Assembly: GCF_000067165.1 (NCBI RefSeq)
Contig: NC_010162.1
Location: forward strand, 10,404,501-10,468,500
Reading direction: 5' to 3'
Source of the DNA: Sorangium cellulosum So ce56
GTDB taxonomy: Bacteria > Myxococcota_A > Polyangia > Polyangiales > Polyangiaceae
DNA: 64,000 nt
Within the stretch, counting starts at the first letter, position 1. The number at the start of each line of letters is the position of its first letter. The notes under the pieces were generated by a model. The model was not told the DNA's origin. It did no database searches and saw only the letters and a list, made by a program, of their open reading frames with translations. This document shows positions 33,993-42,301 of this stretch, piece by piece. A program made the translations under genes and the position numbers.

Positions 33993-34790
33993 ATGACGAC
34001 CTGGATCAGCGTAGTCTGCGAAACGAACGGCATCACCATCCACTACCTCCGGACGGGAGGCGCCAAGGTTCCCGTCGTCCTGCTCCATGGATTGATGGGG
34101 AGCGGCGCCTGCTGGACTCCCCTGGCGCGGGCGCTCGAAGGGGAGTTCGACGTCGTCATGCCCGACGCCCGAGGGCACGGCGGATCGAGCGCGCCGCCCC
34201 ACGGATACCGGTACGACGATCACGCGAGCGACGTCGTGGGCCTCATCCGCGGCCTTTCGCTCTCTCGTCCGGTCCTGCTCGGCCACTCGATGGGCGGCAT
34301 GACCGCCGCGGTGGTGGCGAGCCGAGGGGCGGGGGTCCTCCGCGGCCTCATCCTTGTCGACCCGACGTTCTTGAGCCCCGAGCGCCAGCGCGAGGTGCAC
34401 GCGAGCGACGTCGCCGAGCAACACCGCCAGGCCCTCGCCTTGCAGAAGTCGGACCTCGTTGCGAAGGCCCGAGCCCGAGACCCGCGTCGCTCGCTCGAGC
34501 TCATCGAGCTGCAAGCCGAGGCGAGGCTGAAGACCCGCATGGACGCGCTCGACGTTCTCACGCCGCCCAACCCCGCGTACCGCGACGTGGTGAGCGCGAT
34601 TGACGTCCCGAGCCTGCTCGTCATCGGTGACGACAGCCCCGTCGTCACGCTCGAGATGGCAACGGAGCTGCGGGGTCTCAACCCACGCGTACGGATCGAA
34701 CAGGTACACGACGCCGGCCACGGCCTTCCGTTTCAACGACCCGAGCGCCTGGGAGAGGTGGTCCTGTCGTTCTTGCGCGAGCTGGCGTAG
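33993..34790 (+). CDS. Alpha/beta hydrolase
   Basis: The product has 265 residues from ATG 33993 (MTTWISVVCETNG); a GTG at 33957 is also in frame. It has HGLMGSGACW (oxyanion loop), DARGHGGSSAPPHGYRYDDH, the nucleophile elbow LLGHSMGGMTA, an Asp in GDDSPVV and the catalytic His in DAGHGLPFQ. The triad is complete and the size is typical for esterase/haloperoxidase-like members. It is cytosolic. It converges with the MFS gene 9 bases downstream. A rearranged partial copy of the hydrolase start and MFS end occurs at 38.3 kb. Confidence 0.84.
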   Translation: MTTWISVVCETNGITIHYLRTGGAKVPVVLLHGLMGSGACWTPLARALEGEFDVVMPDARGHGGSSAPPHGYRYDDHASDVVGLIRGLSLSRPVLLGHSMGGMTAAVVASRGAGVLRGLILVDPTFLSPERQREVHASDVAEQHRQALALQKSDLVAKARARDPRRSLELIELQAEARLKTRMDALDVLTPPNPAYRDVVSAIDVPSLLVIGDDSPVVTLEMATELRGLNPRVRIEQVHDAGHGLPFQRPERLGEVVLSFLRELA

Positions 34791-34799
34791 CTGCTGCGG

Positions 34800-36023
34800 T
34801 CACTCCGGCTCGCCCTCGGCGAGCGCGACGGGCTGGGCGTTCTCGGTCAGGACGCCGCGCCCGTGCCACACCATCAGCACCGCATAGAGCGCCGCGAGCA
34901 CGCGAAAGCCGCTGAACAGGCCGAAGCGCTGGCCGAGCGAGCCGCCCGCCACCGCGCCGATCAGGCCCCCGGCCGGTCCCGAGAGGGAGAACAGGCCGCC
35001 CACCCGGCCGCGGCCGAGCTCGGCGGTGAGCGCCGCGAAGCGATTGACGCTCGTGAGGTGCTGCACGCCCAGCCCGAGCCCGAGCAAGACCGCCCCGATC
35101 CACAGCGACGCGACGCCGAGGGGGAAAGCCAGCAGGAGCTCGGTCGCGAGCAGCAGCGAGAAGGCGATCGCGTAGCGGGCAGCGTCGCGCAGCGGCGCCA
35201 GGGCGCCCCCGGCGAGGAGCAAGGTCAGCACGAACACGGCGCCCTGGAGGGTCACGAGGGTCGCGGCCTGGGGCACCGAGAGGTGAAACTCGCGGATCCC
35301 GATCAACACGACGAACACGGCGAAGTAGGACATCGCCATCTGACCACACAGCTCGATGAGCATGCTCTGGCGCAGCTCGCGGCGAGACAGGATGATCCCG
35401 ACCTGCCCGCGCAGGCGCTCGAGGAGCGGCGTGGCCGAGCGCCCGCGGCCGGGGGGAGCGCCGGAGAGCACGCGATCGCCGACGAAGACCGTCGCCAGCA
35501 GCCCGAGGCCGGTCACCACGAACACGCCGGTGTAGCCGAGCAGGCCGAGGAGCTGCGCGCCGAGCATCGGGCCCACGAAGAACATGCCGAGCGAGTGGGA
35601 CGCGCGCTGCCAGCCTGCCTTGCGCGGGCCGAGGCGAGGAAGCAGGTGAAGAAACTCGGTCTGGGTCGCGACCATGCGAAACGGGTTGAGCAGCCCGAAG
35701 AGGACCACGCCCGCGATGAGCTGCCAGGGCCGATCCATGTGGGTGAAGCCGATCAGGTACAGCGCCGCGCCCGCGAGGCCGCCGAAGCGGAACAGCGGCC
35801 GGCTGCCGTGGCGGTCGATCAAGCCTCCGACAGGCATCGAGAGCAGCAGCATGCCGGTGAACTGCAGGCCGCCGACCAGGCCGATCTGCCAGGGGGAGGC
35901 GTGGAGCGAGGCGGCATACAGCGGCAGGACCACCTTGGCCACGCCGTTGCTCGAGCCCGCGAGCAGGCCGAGCACCATGAAGCCGAGGAGATAACGCTGG
36001 GGGAGAGGCGGCGAAGATGTCAT
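34800..36023 (-). CDS. Major facilitator superfamily transporter
   Basis: The 407-residue product starts MTSSPPLPQRYLLGFMVLGL at 36023. It has about twelve TM helices. The loop 2-3 motif reads GGLIDRHGSRPLFRFGG, the MFS motif A. The two six-helix bundles are separated by the polar loop APPGRGRSATPLLERLRGQV near residue 195. Longer in-frame extensions upstream are Arg-rich and not used. It probably exports a small molecule; the substrate cannot be read from sequence. It converges with the alpha/beta hydrolase gene. Confidence 0.84.
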   Translation of the reverse strand: MTSSPPLPQRYLLGFMVLGLLAGSSNGVAKVVLPLYAASLHASPWQIGLVGGLQFTGMLLLSMPVGGLIDRHGSRPLFRFGGLAGAALYLIGFTHMDRPWQLIAGVVLFGLLNPFRMVATQTEFLHLLPRLGPRKAGWQRASHSLGMFFVGPMLGAQLLGLLGYTGVFVVTGLGLLATVFVGDRVLSGAPPGRGRSATPLLERLRGQVGIILSRRELRQSMLIELCGQMAMSYFAVFVVLIGIREFHLSVPQAATLVTLQGAVFVLTLLLAGGALAPLRDAARYAIAFSLLLATELLLAFPLGVASLWIGAVLLGLGLGVQHLTSVNRFAALTAELGRGRVGGLFSLSGPAGGLIGAVAGGSLGQRFGLFSGFRVLAALYAVLMVWHGRGVLTENAQPVALAEGEPE

Positions 36024-36254
36024 CACGCGAACCGAGGCGAGCGACCGGTCGATCGGCGCGCTCGTCCGCTGAACCGAACCGAGGGTTGCTGCCGCGCGGG
36101 CGCCTTGCAAGCCACGCTCCCGAGCCGGAGCAGGGCCATGGCGACCCCCTCGTCGCCGCGCCTCCCGCTGCCTGCTGCTCCAGCAGCACACGCGCAGCAC
36201 ACGCCCGCTGCTGGCGCAGCAAGGGCAACATCCGTCATCAAGGACACGCGTATG

Positions 36255-36431
36255 TCAAAACGGACGTCGAGGGCGGGCTCGGCTGACGGGCATCGGCGAG
36301 GGCGGGCTGAGCACGCCGAGAGGGTCGCGGTCGACGATGTAGGTGTAGATCATCGTGGTCCGCACATCCTTGTGGCCGAGCAATGTCTGAATCGTCCGGA
36401 TATCGGTGCCCGCCTCGTGCAGGTGGGTTGG
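36255..36431 (-). pseudogene. Tyrosine recombinase C-terminal remnant, copy 1
   Basis: The minus strand encodes PTHLHEAGTDIRTIQTLLGH, KDVRTTMIYTYIVDRDPLGV and a stop. This is the last catalytic block of phage/integron-type tyrosine recombinases: LLGH holds the His and TTMIYT the nucleophile Tyr. Homology stops abruptly before THL, so the Arg and most of the protein are missing. A second, longer remnant lies at 50.6 kb with similar wording. Resemblance to integron-type integrases is by the YTHIVDRGPLG ending; no attC sites were seen. Confidence 0.75.
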
Positions 36432-36483
36432 ACCGCCGAGGTGACGTCGCCCTCGGCCGGCAGGCTCCCCTCGGCCGCGGGCC

Positions 36484-36666
36484 TCAGTCGACTATCTGCG
36501 GCTGAGGTCCCGGGACGATGCCCGCGAGATCCGGATCTTCTCCCGGCGCCAGGGCGACGCTGGACGGCTTGTCATTGCGGCGCTCGAGGCGGCTCGCCGT
36601 CTTCTCGCGCTGCTTCTCGATACGAGCGCGCTCTTTCTGTCGCTTCAACGCGGTCTGTCGTTGCAT
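36484..36666 (-). CDS. Small basic protein, 60 residues, unknown function
   Basis: The product begins MQRQTALKRQKERARIEKQR, a strongly basic helix, then turns acidic and Pro-rich (GEDPDLAGIVPGPQPQ). The ATG at 36666 has GGAG seven bases upstream. The make-up is protein-like and unlike the shadow frames. It could bind nucleic acid. It lies between the recombinase remnant and the RRM protein gene. Confidence 0.5.
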   Translation of the reverse strand: MQRQTALKRQKERARIEKQREKTASRLERRNDKPSSVALAPGEDPDLAGIVPGPQPQIVD

Positions 36667-36803
36667 GATGACTCCATCTCAGGACGCCTCTGGACGGGCG
36701 TGTTGGTTGACGCGAGCTCCGCGGTCGCCGGGAGCTCCACCTGGGCCGGTTCGGTGCGCGAAGCGCATCCGCTCACGGTCCAGGGAGAGACTCGACAACA
36801 AGC

Positions 36804-36926
36804 GTGAACCCTCACCGGAAAAACCCATTGATTCCGGACGTGCGAGCACGCAAGGTCGCCCTCTGCAACGCGCTCGGCGATCTGCCTGAATCCGGCGACT
36901 GGCTCACCCGCGAGCTCTATCGATAA
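36804..36926 (+). CDS. Possible small protein, 40 residues
   Basis: A frame from GTG 36804 to TAA 36926 encodes VNPHRKNPLIPDVRARKVAL and ends SGDWLTRELYR. The composition is protein-like with no Arg/Pro bias. It ends just before the terminator that serves the RRM gene from the other side. It may be a small gene or a fragment of a larger lost one. No family is recognised. Confidence 0.3.
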   Translation: MNPHRKNPLIPDVRARKVALCNALGDLPESGDWLTRELYR

Positions 36927-36930
36927 GCCC

Positions 36931-36964
36931 AAAAAAAAGCGGCGGACCTTCGGGGGTCCGCCGC
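36931..36964 (-). terminator. Rho-independent terminator of the RRM protein gene
   Basis: On the minus strand a GC-rich stem (GCGGCGGACC paired with GGTCCGCCGC, 36939-36964) with a short loop is followed by eight T. It ends about 30 bases after the RRM gene stop. Confidence 0.9.
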
Positions 36965-36992
36965 CCTATGTCGATCGAACGAACGGAGCGAT

Positions 36993-37316
36993 TCAGTAAC
37001 GATCGCGGCCGCCGCCGCGCCCGCCGCCACCGCCGAAGCCGCGCCCGCCGCCGCCGCCGCCGCCGGCCGGGCGCTCCTGCGCCTCGTTCACCTTGAGCGA
37101 GCGCCCATCGAGCATCATGCCGTTGAGCTGCGAGATCGCGCTGTTCGCCTCCTGGGCCGAGCCCATCGTGACGAACGCGAACCCGCGCGGCTGGCCGGTC
37201 TCGCGGTCGGTCGGCATCGCGACCTCCCGGACCTCACCGCTGCCGGCGAACGCGGCCTCGAGGGACTCGCGCGAGGTGTTGTACGAAAGATTGCCGACGT
37301 AAAGACGATTACCCAT
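36993..37316 (-). CDS. Glycine-rich RRM RNA-binding protein
   Basis: The 107-residue product has one RRM: RNP2 LYVGNLSY at residues 5-12 and RNP1 RGFAFVTM near 45-52. It ends with a Gly/Arg tail (GGGGRGFGGGGGRGGGRDRY). These bacterial RRM proteins are like plant and cyanobacterial Rbp cold-shock proteins and bind single-stranded RNA in the cytoplasm. The gene has a long GC-poorer leader up to ~37560 and a strong terminator 30 bases after its stop, which suggests a single-gene, well-expressed unit, possibly cold-regulated. Confidence 0.9.
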   Translation of the reverse strand: MGNRLYVGNLSYNTSRESLEAAFAGSGEVREVAMPTDRETGQPRGFAFVTMGSAQEANSAISQLNGMMLDGRSLKVNEAQERPAGGGGGGGRGFGGGGGRGGGRDRY

Positions 37317-38108
37317 GACACGTTGCTTTCACGGCTTCTAGACGCGCTCGCGAGCGCTCTTCCGCCTGCCATTCGATGAAGCCGCTACGGATCGAACGGT
37401 AAGGTGCCGCGCAGCGAAACCTGCGCAAGCACACGGTGCGTCGTCCAGTCATCCGCGCGAGCAATAGCCTCCCTCATGAAAGGGAGAGAGAAAGCATCGT
37501 GTCGAGAGCCAGTGACGTCGTGAGGAAACGGCACTCTACTCCGCTACAACGCGATATGCAAGCGGAACAGCATCTTTTTCGTTTCCCCCCCCCCGCAGCG
37601 GCTCGCGGCGAACCTGCGACCCTCAGCGCGGAGGGGCCGCGCAGCGCCGCGCCGGCTCATCAGCGATGAGCCGGCCGCTGTGCCCCAGCGCAACCCGCCG
37701 ATGATCCCGCCGCGACGCGGCGGGCAGTGCGGCCGGAGACCGTGCGAGGCGGCTGTCCGCGGACAAGCTAGCGAGCTCTGCGCGCGACCTCGACGAGCCC
37801 ATCCGTCTGTCGCAGCTCCCCTTCCCCGGCGCCCCGTCGCGCGTCGCGCGTCGCGCGTCGCGCGCGTCGCCCAAGTCACATCTTGGCCGGGTCGAGGGCT
37901 GCATTGTACTGCTCGCCAGGCATCGCACTCAGTTCCACCCACCTGTTCACGACGCGTTGACGCTCCGAAATCCGCCACGATTCGCCCAGAGCCGAGCTGT
38001 GCCGCCCGGGTCAACGACGAGGCTCACGCGGGCGTTGCGGATCATCGGCGAGCAGCTCGTCATGGCGCGCGAGCTCTGCTTCGGGCTGGTGGCTCTTCGC
38101 GAGTGCCA
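37317..38108. other. Long intergenic region with a short GTCGCGC array
   Basis: No convincing gene is seen in this stretch. Next to the RRM start it should hold that gene's promoter and leader. At 37835-37869 there are five copies of a 7-base GTCGCGC unit. A plus frame at 37957-38241 reads ALRIIGEQLVMARELCFGLV in its middle, which is protein-like, but it runs into the RadC remnant antisense and has no known family. Confidence 0.5.
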
Positions 38109-38252
38109 GAGCCGGGCAGGCCGAGCACCATCTCAGCACCATCTCGAGGAGGGCGGCTCCGGTCGCGGTCGGCAGCTCGGCCGCCGTCTCGGCGGGGCGC
38201 GGCTCATCGGGCTCATCGGGGCCACCTCCGAGAGCGGGTGAGGGCGCGGGCG
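38109..38252 (-). pseudogene. RadC N-terminal remnant
   Basis: This stretch matches the 5' part of the RadC-family gene and its upstream overlap (43364-43503) base for base over most of its length. The minus frame retains PAETAAELPTATGAALLEMV. An 11-base stretch (AGCACCATCTC) is doubled here and shifts the frame. The JAB domain is absent. Confidence 0.75.
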
Positions 38253-38258
38253 AAGTGG

Positions 38259-38391
38259 AGTCTGCGAAACGAACGGCATCAGCCTCCACTACCTCCGAGC
38301 TGGAGGCGCCAAGGTTCCCCTCGTTCTGCTCCATGGATGGATGGGGAGGTCCGCGGACGCGGTCACTCCGACTCGCCCTCGGCGAGCGCCA
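38259..38391. pseudogene. Rearranged duplicate: hydrolase 5' part joined to MFS 3' part
   Basis: Bases 38259-38353 match 34014-34108, the codons of the alpha/beta hydrolase that encode VCETNGITIHYLR to HGLMGS. Bases 38359-38391 match 34796-34829, the end of the MFS gene. The ~690 bases between them at the source locus are missing here. So a copy of the convergent hydrolase/MFS junction was made and then lost its middle. Confidence 0.78.
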
Positions 38392-38403
38392 CCGGGGCAG
38401 CCA

Positions 38404-38799
38404 TCACGGACGCGGATCGACGGGAGAGGACGCGCCGCGTTTGGCTGCCCATCGCAGCAGCGTGTCCAGCGCCGGGCAGAGCGATTGTCCCCACTCGGTG
38501 AGCCCGTACTCGACCCGGGGCGGCACCTCGGGATGCGTGACGCGCCAGATCATCCCGTCGCGCTCCATCTGCCGGAGCTGCTGGATCAGCATCTTCTGCG
38601 AGATGCCAGGGATGGCGCGCTCGAGCTCCGAGAAGCGCTGCACCTTCCCTCCGAAGAGGCGGAAGAGGATCACCAGCTTCCAGCGCCCCTTGAGGAGCTC
38701 GAGGGCCTGCTCGACACGCTCGGCGGCGATCTCGGGAGTCGCCGGCTCGTCGTACTCACCTTCAGGTGCGTACCCCACCTTTTCGTGCGTTCTTGCCAC
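38404..38799 (-). CDS. HxlR family transcriptional regulator
   Basis: The 131-residue product carries the HxlR winged helix: LELLKGRWKLVILFRLFGG, RFSELERAIPGISQKMLIQQ, LRQMERDGMIWRVTHPEVPP, RVEYGLTEWGQSL. These are the standard motifs. HxlR proteins react to electrophiles or redox signals and often control a divergent oxidoreductase gene. Here the divergent unit is a 35-residue leader frame plus an SDR enzyme, which fits. Its stop lies next to the hydrolase/MFS duplicate. Confidence 0.9.
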   Translation of the reverse strand: MARTHEKVGYAPEGEYDEPATPEIAAERVEQALELLKGRWKLVILFRLFGGKVQRFSELERAIPGISQKMLIQQLRQMERDGMIWRVTHPEVPPRVEYGLTEWGQSLCPALDTLLRWAAKRGASSPVDPRP

Positions 38800-38883
38800 G
38801 CGATGAGCCTAGCCCAACTTTGCGCGCGAGGGGGCCCGCGCGCCGGGCCGCGAGTCATCGTCCCTCAGGAGGAATCACCGCCC

Positions 38884-38991
38884 ATGCAAGTACCTGAACC
38901 GCTCGCAGGAGACGTCGCCGCGCAGAACGCGCGGAGCGTCGATGCCATGCTCGATCGAGCTCGGATCGCCCGCCCGGAGATCGACGGATGA
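38884..38991 (+). CDS. Small protein of 35 residues, coupled to the SDR gene
   Basis: The frame MQVPEPLAGDVAAQNARSVD to PEIDG starts at ATG 38884 behind a strong AGGAGGAAT and its TGA overlaps the SDR ATG (ATGA). The only good ribosome site upstream of the SDR gene is the one before this frame. It may therefore be a real small protein or a leader that sets SDR translation. It could also be what is left of a larger gene. No family is recognised. Confidence 0.5.
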   Translation: MQVPEPLAGDVAAQNARSVDAMLDRARIARPEIDG

Positions 38992-39791
38992 ACACGCCCC
39001 GAAGATTCTCGATCGATCCCGAGGAGTTCGCCGGCAAGCGCGTGCTCGTCACAGGCGGCACCAAGGGGGCGGGCGAGGCCATCGTCCGCCGCCTCGGCGC
39101 GGCGGGCGCCGTGACGGCGACCACGGCGCGCTCCGCGCTCCCGGCAGGCCAGTCGCCGAACGTCTTCGTACAGGCCGACCTCGCCACGGTGGCAGGGGTG
39201 GACGCCGTCGTCCGCGCGGTCCTGGGCGAGCTTGGCGGGATCGACATCCTGGTCCACAGCGTCGGCGGCTCCTCTGCGCCGGGCGGCGGCTTCGCGTCGC
39301 TCACCGAGGACATCTGGCACGACGAGCTGTCGCTCAACCTCATGGCCGCCGTGCGTCTCGATCGCGCGCTCCTCCCGCACATGATCGCGCGAGGCGCGGG
39401 GGTCGTCCTCCACGTTTCGTCCATCCAGCGCCGGCTCCCTCTCCACGACGCGACGATCGCGTACGCGTCGGCGAAAGCCGCGTTGTCCACGTACAGCAAG
39501 GCGCTCTCCAAGGAGCTGGGACCGAAGGGCGTCCGCGTGAACTCGATCGCCCCGGGATGGATCCGCACGACGGCAGCCGACGCCCTGGTGAAGCGCCTTG
39601 CCGACGGCGCCGGTACGGATGAAGACACGGCCCGGCAGGGCATCATGAACGCGCTCGGTGGTATCCCCATCGGGCGTCCCGCATGGCCCGAAGAGGTCGC
39701 GGAGCTCGTCGCATTCCTCGCCTCCGACAGGGCGGCGTCCATCCATGGGAGCGAGTACCTGATCGACGGAGGCACTGTGCCCACCGTTTGA
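38988..39791 (+). CDS. Short-chain dehydrogenase/reductase
   Basis: The 267-residue product shows the SDR pattern: VLVTGGTKGAGEAIVRRL (nucleotide loop TGxxxGxG), VQADLATVAGVD, ILVHSVGGSSA (NAG region), VVLHVSSIQRR (catalytic Ser), YASAKAALSTYSKAL (Y-x-x-x-K) and VNSIAPGWIRT. It is cytosolic and uses NAD(P)H on an unknown carbonyl or alcohol. It is coupled to the small frame upstream and is divergent from an HxlR regulator, which likely controls it. Confidence 0.9.
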   Translation: MNTPRRFSIDPEEFAGKRVLVTGGTKGAGEAIVRRLGAAGAVTATTARSALPAGQSPNVFVQADLATVAGVDAVVRAVLGELGGIDILVHSVGGSSAPGGGFASLTEDIWHDELSLNLMAAVRLDRALLPHMIARGAGVVLHVSSIQRRLPLHDATIAYASAKAALSTYSKALSKELGPKGVRVNSIAPGWIRTTAADALVKRLADGAGTDEDTARQGIMNALGGIPIGRPAWPEEVAELVAFLASDRAASIHGSEYLIDGGTVPTV

Positions 39792-40120
39792 CGGCAAACA
39801 CCGGACCCACTCGGCACGATGCCCACCCGCCGAGCAGCCGCTGAGCCCGATCGGGCCTGGGTGCAGGCCGAGGGTCGTGCCCGCGAGCGGCGCGCGTGCG
39901 GGCTCAGGGAGCAGCCTCGAGCCGCTTTTCCGGAAGCATGCGCCGGAGCAGCTCGTGGTAGCGTGCGTCCGCTTGCGGCGAGGTGTCGACCATCGACATG
40001 CACTATGCGTCTAGCAGAAACCGCTCGCACGGGAAGGGCTCGCCGCCGGTCCCCCGCGAGGCGGGGTGTCGTTCCGGCGGGGTGCCCTCCCTCGCCCGAC
40101 GCTCGCTCCCGGCCGACATC
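39792..40120. other. Gap after the SDR gene, no gene supported
   Basis: About 330 bases. On the minus strand a short tail reads GEPFPCERFLLDA before a stop near 40008, which is protein-like and may be the end of a lost gene, possibly of the nucleotidyltransferase-like remnant to its right. Nothing else is recognised. Confidence 0.4.
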
Positions 40121-40300
40121 CTAGCTCCTTGCCAGATCCAGCGGAGCCGACCTCCGATCCTCCTGCCGTGCCTCCTGCCGTGCAGGAGCGCACGCATCGC
40201 TCGAAGTCCGCCTTGAATTACCCGCGAGCCCGTCGATGCTCACGAAATCGACACGCTCACCGATGAGCGCTTCAACGACGCGCCGGAAGTTGGTGACCAT
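40121..40300 (-). pseudogene. Nucleotidyltransferase-like toxin-side gene, 5' remnant
   Basis: The frame begins MVTNFRRVVEALIGERVDFV, then SIDGLAGNS. This is the start of small nucleotidyltransferase-fold proteins that usually read VVGGxAL followed by a D-x-D pair. Here the GG motif region has decayed and the frame turns Arg-rich and stops after 59 codons. The catalytic acidic residues are missing. Its start overlaps the end of the upstream small gene by 29 bases. Confidence 0.55.
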
Positions 40301-40496
40301 GGGCTGCCTTCGCCTCCTCGATGAACGCCAGTGCCTTCCGCATCCGCTCGACTCTCTCGGTGGGAGTCAAGCGCAGGTTCTCGGCGATGAGCGATGCATC
40401 AACGCCGGAGGGGACTCGTTCGAGTATCCGCTGATCCCAGCTCTTCTCGGCGTCGGACGGTTCAGCCGCTGTTCGTTCGGCTTGGCGATCACGCAT
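40272..40496 (-). CDS. Small antitoxin-like partner of the nucleotidyltransferase remnant
   Basis: The 74-residue product starts MRDRQAERTAAEPSDAEKSW and contains DASLIAENLRLTPTERVERM and RKALAFIEEAKAAHG. The LRLTPTERVERM helix is typical of the small protein encoded just before nucleotidyltransferase-fold genes in two-gene modules. The frame is fully open. The start ATG at 40496 is the first with protein-like context; the ribosome site is weak. The partner gene is truncated, so this protein has no visible target. Confidence 0.55.
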   Translation of the reverse strand: MRDRQAERTAAEPSDAEKSWDQRILERVPSGVDASLIAENLRLTPTERVERMRKALAFIEEAKAAHGHQLPARR

Positions 40497-40753
40497 CGGC
40501 GTCGGGCTCCTGACCGACTGTACCACCGAGGTGATCCCCGAGGATAGCGAGCGAGCATGGCTCCCGAGGCCGGCCGGCTGTCGTCTCCCTGAGCGCGTAC
40601 GCGAGTCACAGTCCTCCCGCCTTGGACGTCGCAGCGGTCGGGTGGCGCCCACCGCCCGAACTCGCGAGCGCCTTTCTCGCGTGCCATCACGTCGAGGTCG
40701 CACGTCGGGCGCGCGACTTCCTTCCTAGCTGCGGGGATGGCATCCTGCCGGGC

Positions 40754-41008
40754 ATGACCGTCGAGCAGATCGTCGCCGCCATCCGCGCCCTCCCTGTCAC
40801 CGATCGGCTTCGCGTGATCGAGCTGGTCGCGCACGAGGCCGCCAGCGACGTCCCTGCTGCAGATCATCCAGCTCGACGTGAGGGCGTCACCTTGACCGAG
40901 CGGCACGGCCTGCTGCTCGTCGACGCTGACACCACCATGCCGGCCGAAGTGTTCGACCATCGCCCCGATCGCGATGCACGAGCGAACCGGATCCAGGGAG
41001 ACTCGTGA
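40754..41008 (+). CDS. Antitoxin-like protein of a VapBC/PIN module
   Basis: The 84-residue product begins MTVEQIVAAIRALPVTDRLR, a helical start shared by addiction-module antitoxins. The middle holds EGVTLTERHGLLLVDADTTM, where many antitoxins for PIN toxins have a strand before the toxin-wrapping tail. The stop overlaps the GTG of the PIN-domain gene (GTGA). The frame is intact although the toxin gene has an in-frame stop. It should bind its own promoter and the toxin; that is inferred from the family layout. Confidence 0.68.
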   Translation: MTVEQIVAAIRALPVTDRLRVIELVAHEAASDVPAADHPARREGVTLTERHGLLLVDADTTMPAEVFDHRPDRDARANRIQGDS

Positions 41009-41460
41009 AGCTCGCCTTCGATACGAGCGTGCTGGTCGCCGGACTGCACCGGGCGCATCCGCTCCACGGTCACGCCATCGTCTGAATCGACGCGGTGGCC
41101 GAGGGACGGGTGAGCGGCCTGGCCACCTGGCACGCCCTCGCGGAGCTCTGGTCCGTGCTCACCCGCCTGCCGAAGCCGGCGCGAGCGAGCCCGGAGCAGG
41201 CGTTGCAAGTCGTCCGTCGGGTCCGGAGTGTGTACGACGTCCGCCCTGTGGATCCGGCCGTGTACGACGAGGCACTACAACGCTGCACCGATCGCCTGCT
41301 CTCTTCCGGCGTCCTCTTCGATGCCCTGCACCTCGTGGCTGCCGAGCATGCCGGCGCGGATGCGCTCGTGACGTTCAACGGCTCGGACTTCCTCCGGCTT
41401 ACCGCTCCGAGCTCGCCGCGCATCGTGATCCCTCCATATCCACCCGAAGTCACTCTTTGA
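41005..41460 (+). pseudogene. PIN-domain (VapC-like) toxin interrupted by an in-frame TGA
   Basis: From GTG 41005 the frame reads VKLAFDTSVLVAGLHRAHPL, then GHAIV and TGA at 41083-41085, and continues in the same frame as IDAVAEGRVSGLATWHALAE to a second stop at 41458. The joined product is a full PIN domain: FDTSVL (first Asp), HALAELWSVL (Glu) and LFDALHLVAAE (third acidic). Relatives have Trp at the stop position, so TGG to TGA is the simplest change. No bases are lost or gained. Confidence 0.8.
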
Positions 41461-41746
41461 CCCCTGACAGGGCTTCGTCCGGCGTGAGCTCTGTCCGCGC
41501 GACCACGCCTTTCTTGCCGGACGATCCGCTCGAAGCGCGCTTGGACGCGCCGCTCGTCGTGAGAGGCGACGGTCCCCGGCCACGAGGCGGAGTGACCCGA
41601 CTGAGGTTTGGAGAACCAAGCCACGGCCTTTCGCTCCGCGTGCTCCAGCTTATTGTGCGGCTGCCGGAGGCTACGGAGATGCGGGCGGGGGTAGAGCGCT
41701 GGAGGTGGCGGGCTGGATGCGCAGGGGCGCAGCGCACCGCGAGGGT
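41461..41746. other. Short gap with a possible gene remnant
   Basis: About 285 bases. A minus-strand frame reads HLRSLRQPHNKLEHAERKAV and AWFSKPQSG. It is protein-like over ~30 codons but has no start or clear family. It lies directly downstream, on the minus strand, of the truncated RadC copy. Confidence 0.35.
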
Positions 41747-42003
41747 CTACTCGTGGACGGCGGCGTAGCGGCCGCTGGGGGTGACGATGACGTGGGCCGT
41801 GAGCGGGACGTGCAGCTCCGCGGAGAGGTGGCGCAGCTCCAGGGTCATCGCTTCGTCCTCGCGGGTTGGCGTCGGGTCGCCGCTCGGGTGGTTGTGGGCC
41901 AGGACGAAACTGTGGGCGGCCATGTCCAGCGCCGTGCGCAGGACGGTGGAGCGGCCGACGTGGAGGGCGTCGTCGGAACCGCGGGCGAGCAGGCGCCGAG
42001 CCG
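41747..42003 (-). pseudogene. RadC C-terminal (JAB domain) remnant
   Basis: The minus frame reads LLARGSDDALHVGRSTVLRT, then FVLAHNHPSGDPTPTREDEA and ends SGRYAAVHE with a stop. It is nearly identical to the last third of the intact RadC-family gene at 42.8 kb. It starts abruptly at 42003, where it is joined to the end of a ParE-like remnant. The zinc ligands HNH and the late Asp are kept, but the N-terminal two thirds are missing. Confidence 0.82.
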
Positions 42004-42009
42004 GATTGC

Positions 42010-42301
42010 TGGCGCCCGCGCCAGGTGAAGGGCCGCCGCTTCTGATGTGCAATCGCGAGAATACGAATGTGATCGTCGCGTACCCGGTACAGCACGCTGT
42101 AGGGGAATCGCCGCACGAGCCACCAGCGAACATCGTTCTCCACAGCCCTCCCCGCGAGCGGTGACGCAGCCAGGGCATCGACTGCGCCTTGAACCTCGGT
42201 GACGAAGGTGTCACCAAGGCCAGGACGCGCCCGAGCGTCGTAGGCGGCGGCCTCGTTCAGCTCGACTCAGCCCGGTCGTGAAAGATGACCGGGAGCGTCA
42301 C
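42010..42301 (-). pseudogene. ParE/RelE-family toxin with a frameshift
   Basis: From GTG 42301, overlapping the antitoxin stop as GTGA, the frame reads VTLPVIFHDRAESS and stops. After a one- or two-base shift it continues ELNEAAAYDARARPGLGDTF, then DVRWWLVRRFPYSVLYRVRD and ILAIAHQKRRPFTWRGRQ. These are the ParE blocks A-x-x-E-L-x-E-A-A, RRFPYSVLYR and IAHxxRRP-W. The end runs without a stop into the RadC remnant. So the gene is both frameshifted and fused at its end. Confidence 0.8.
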
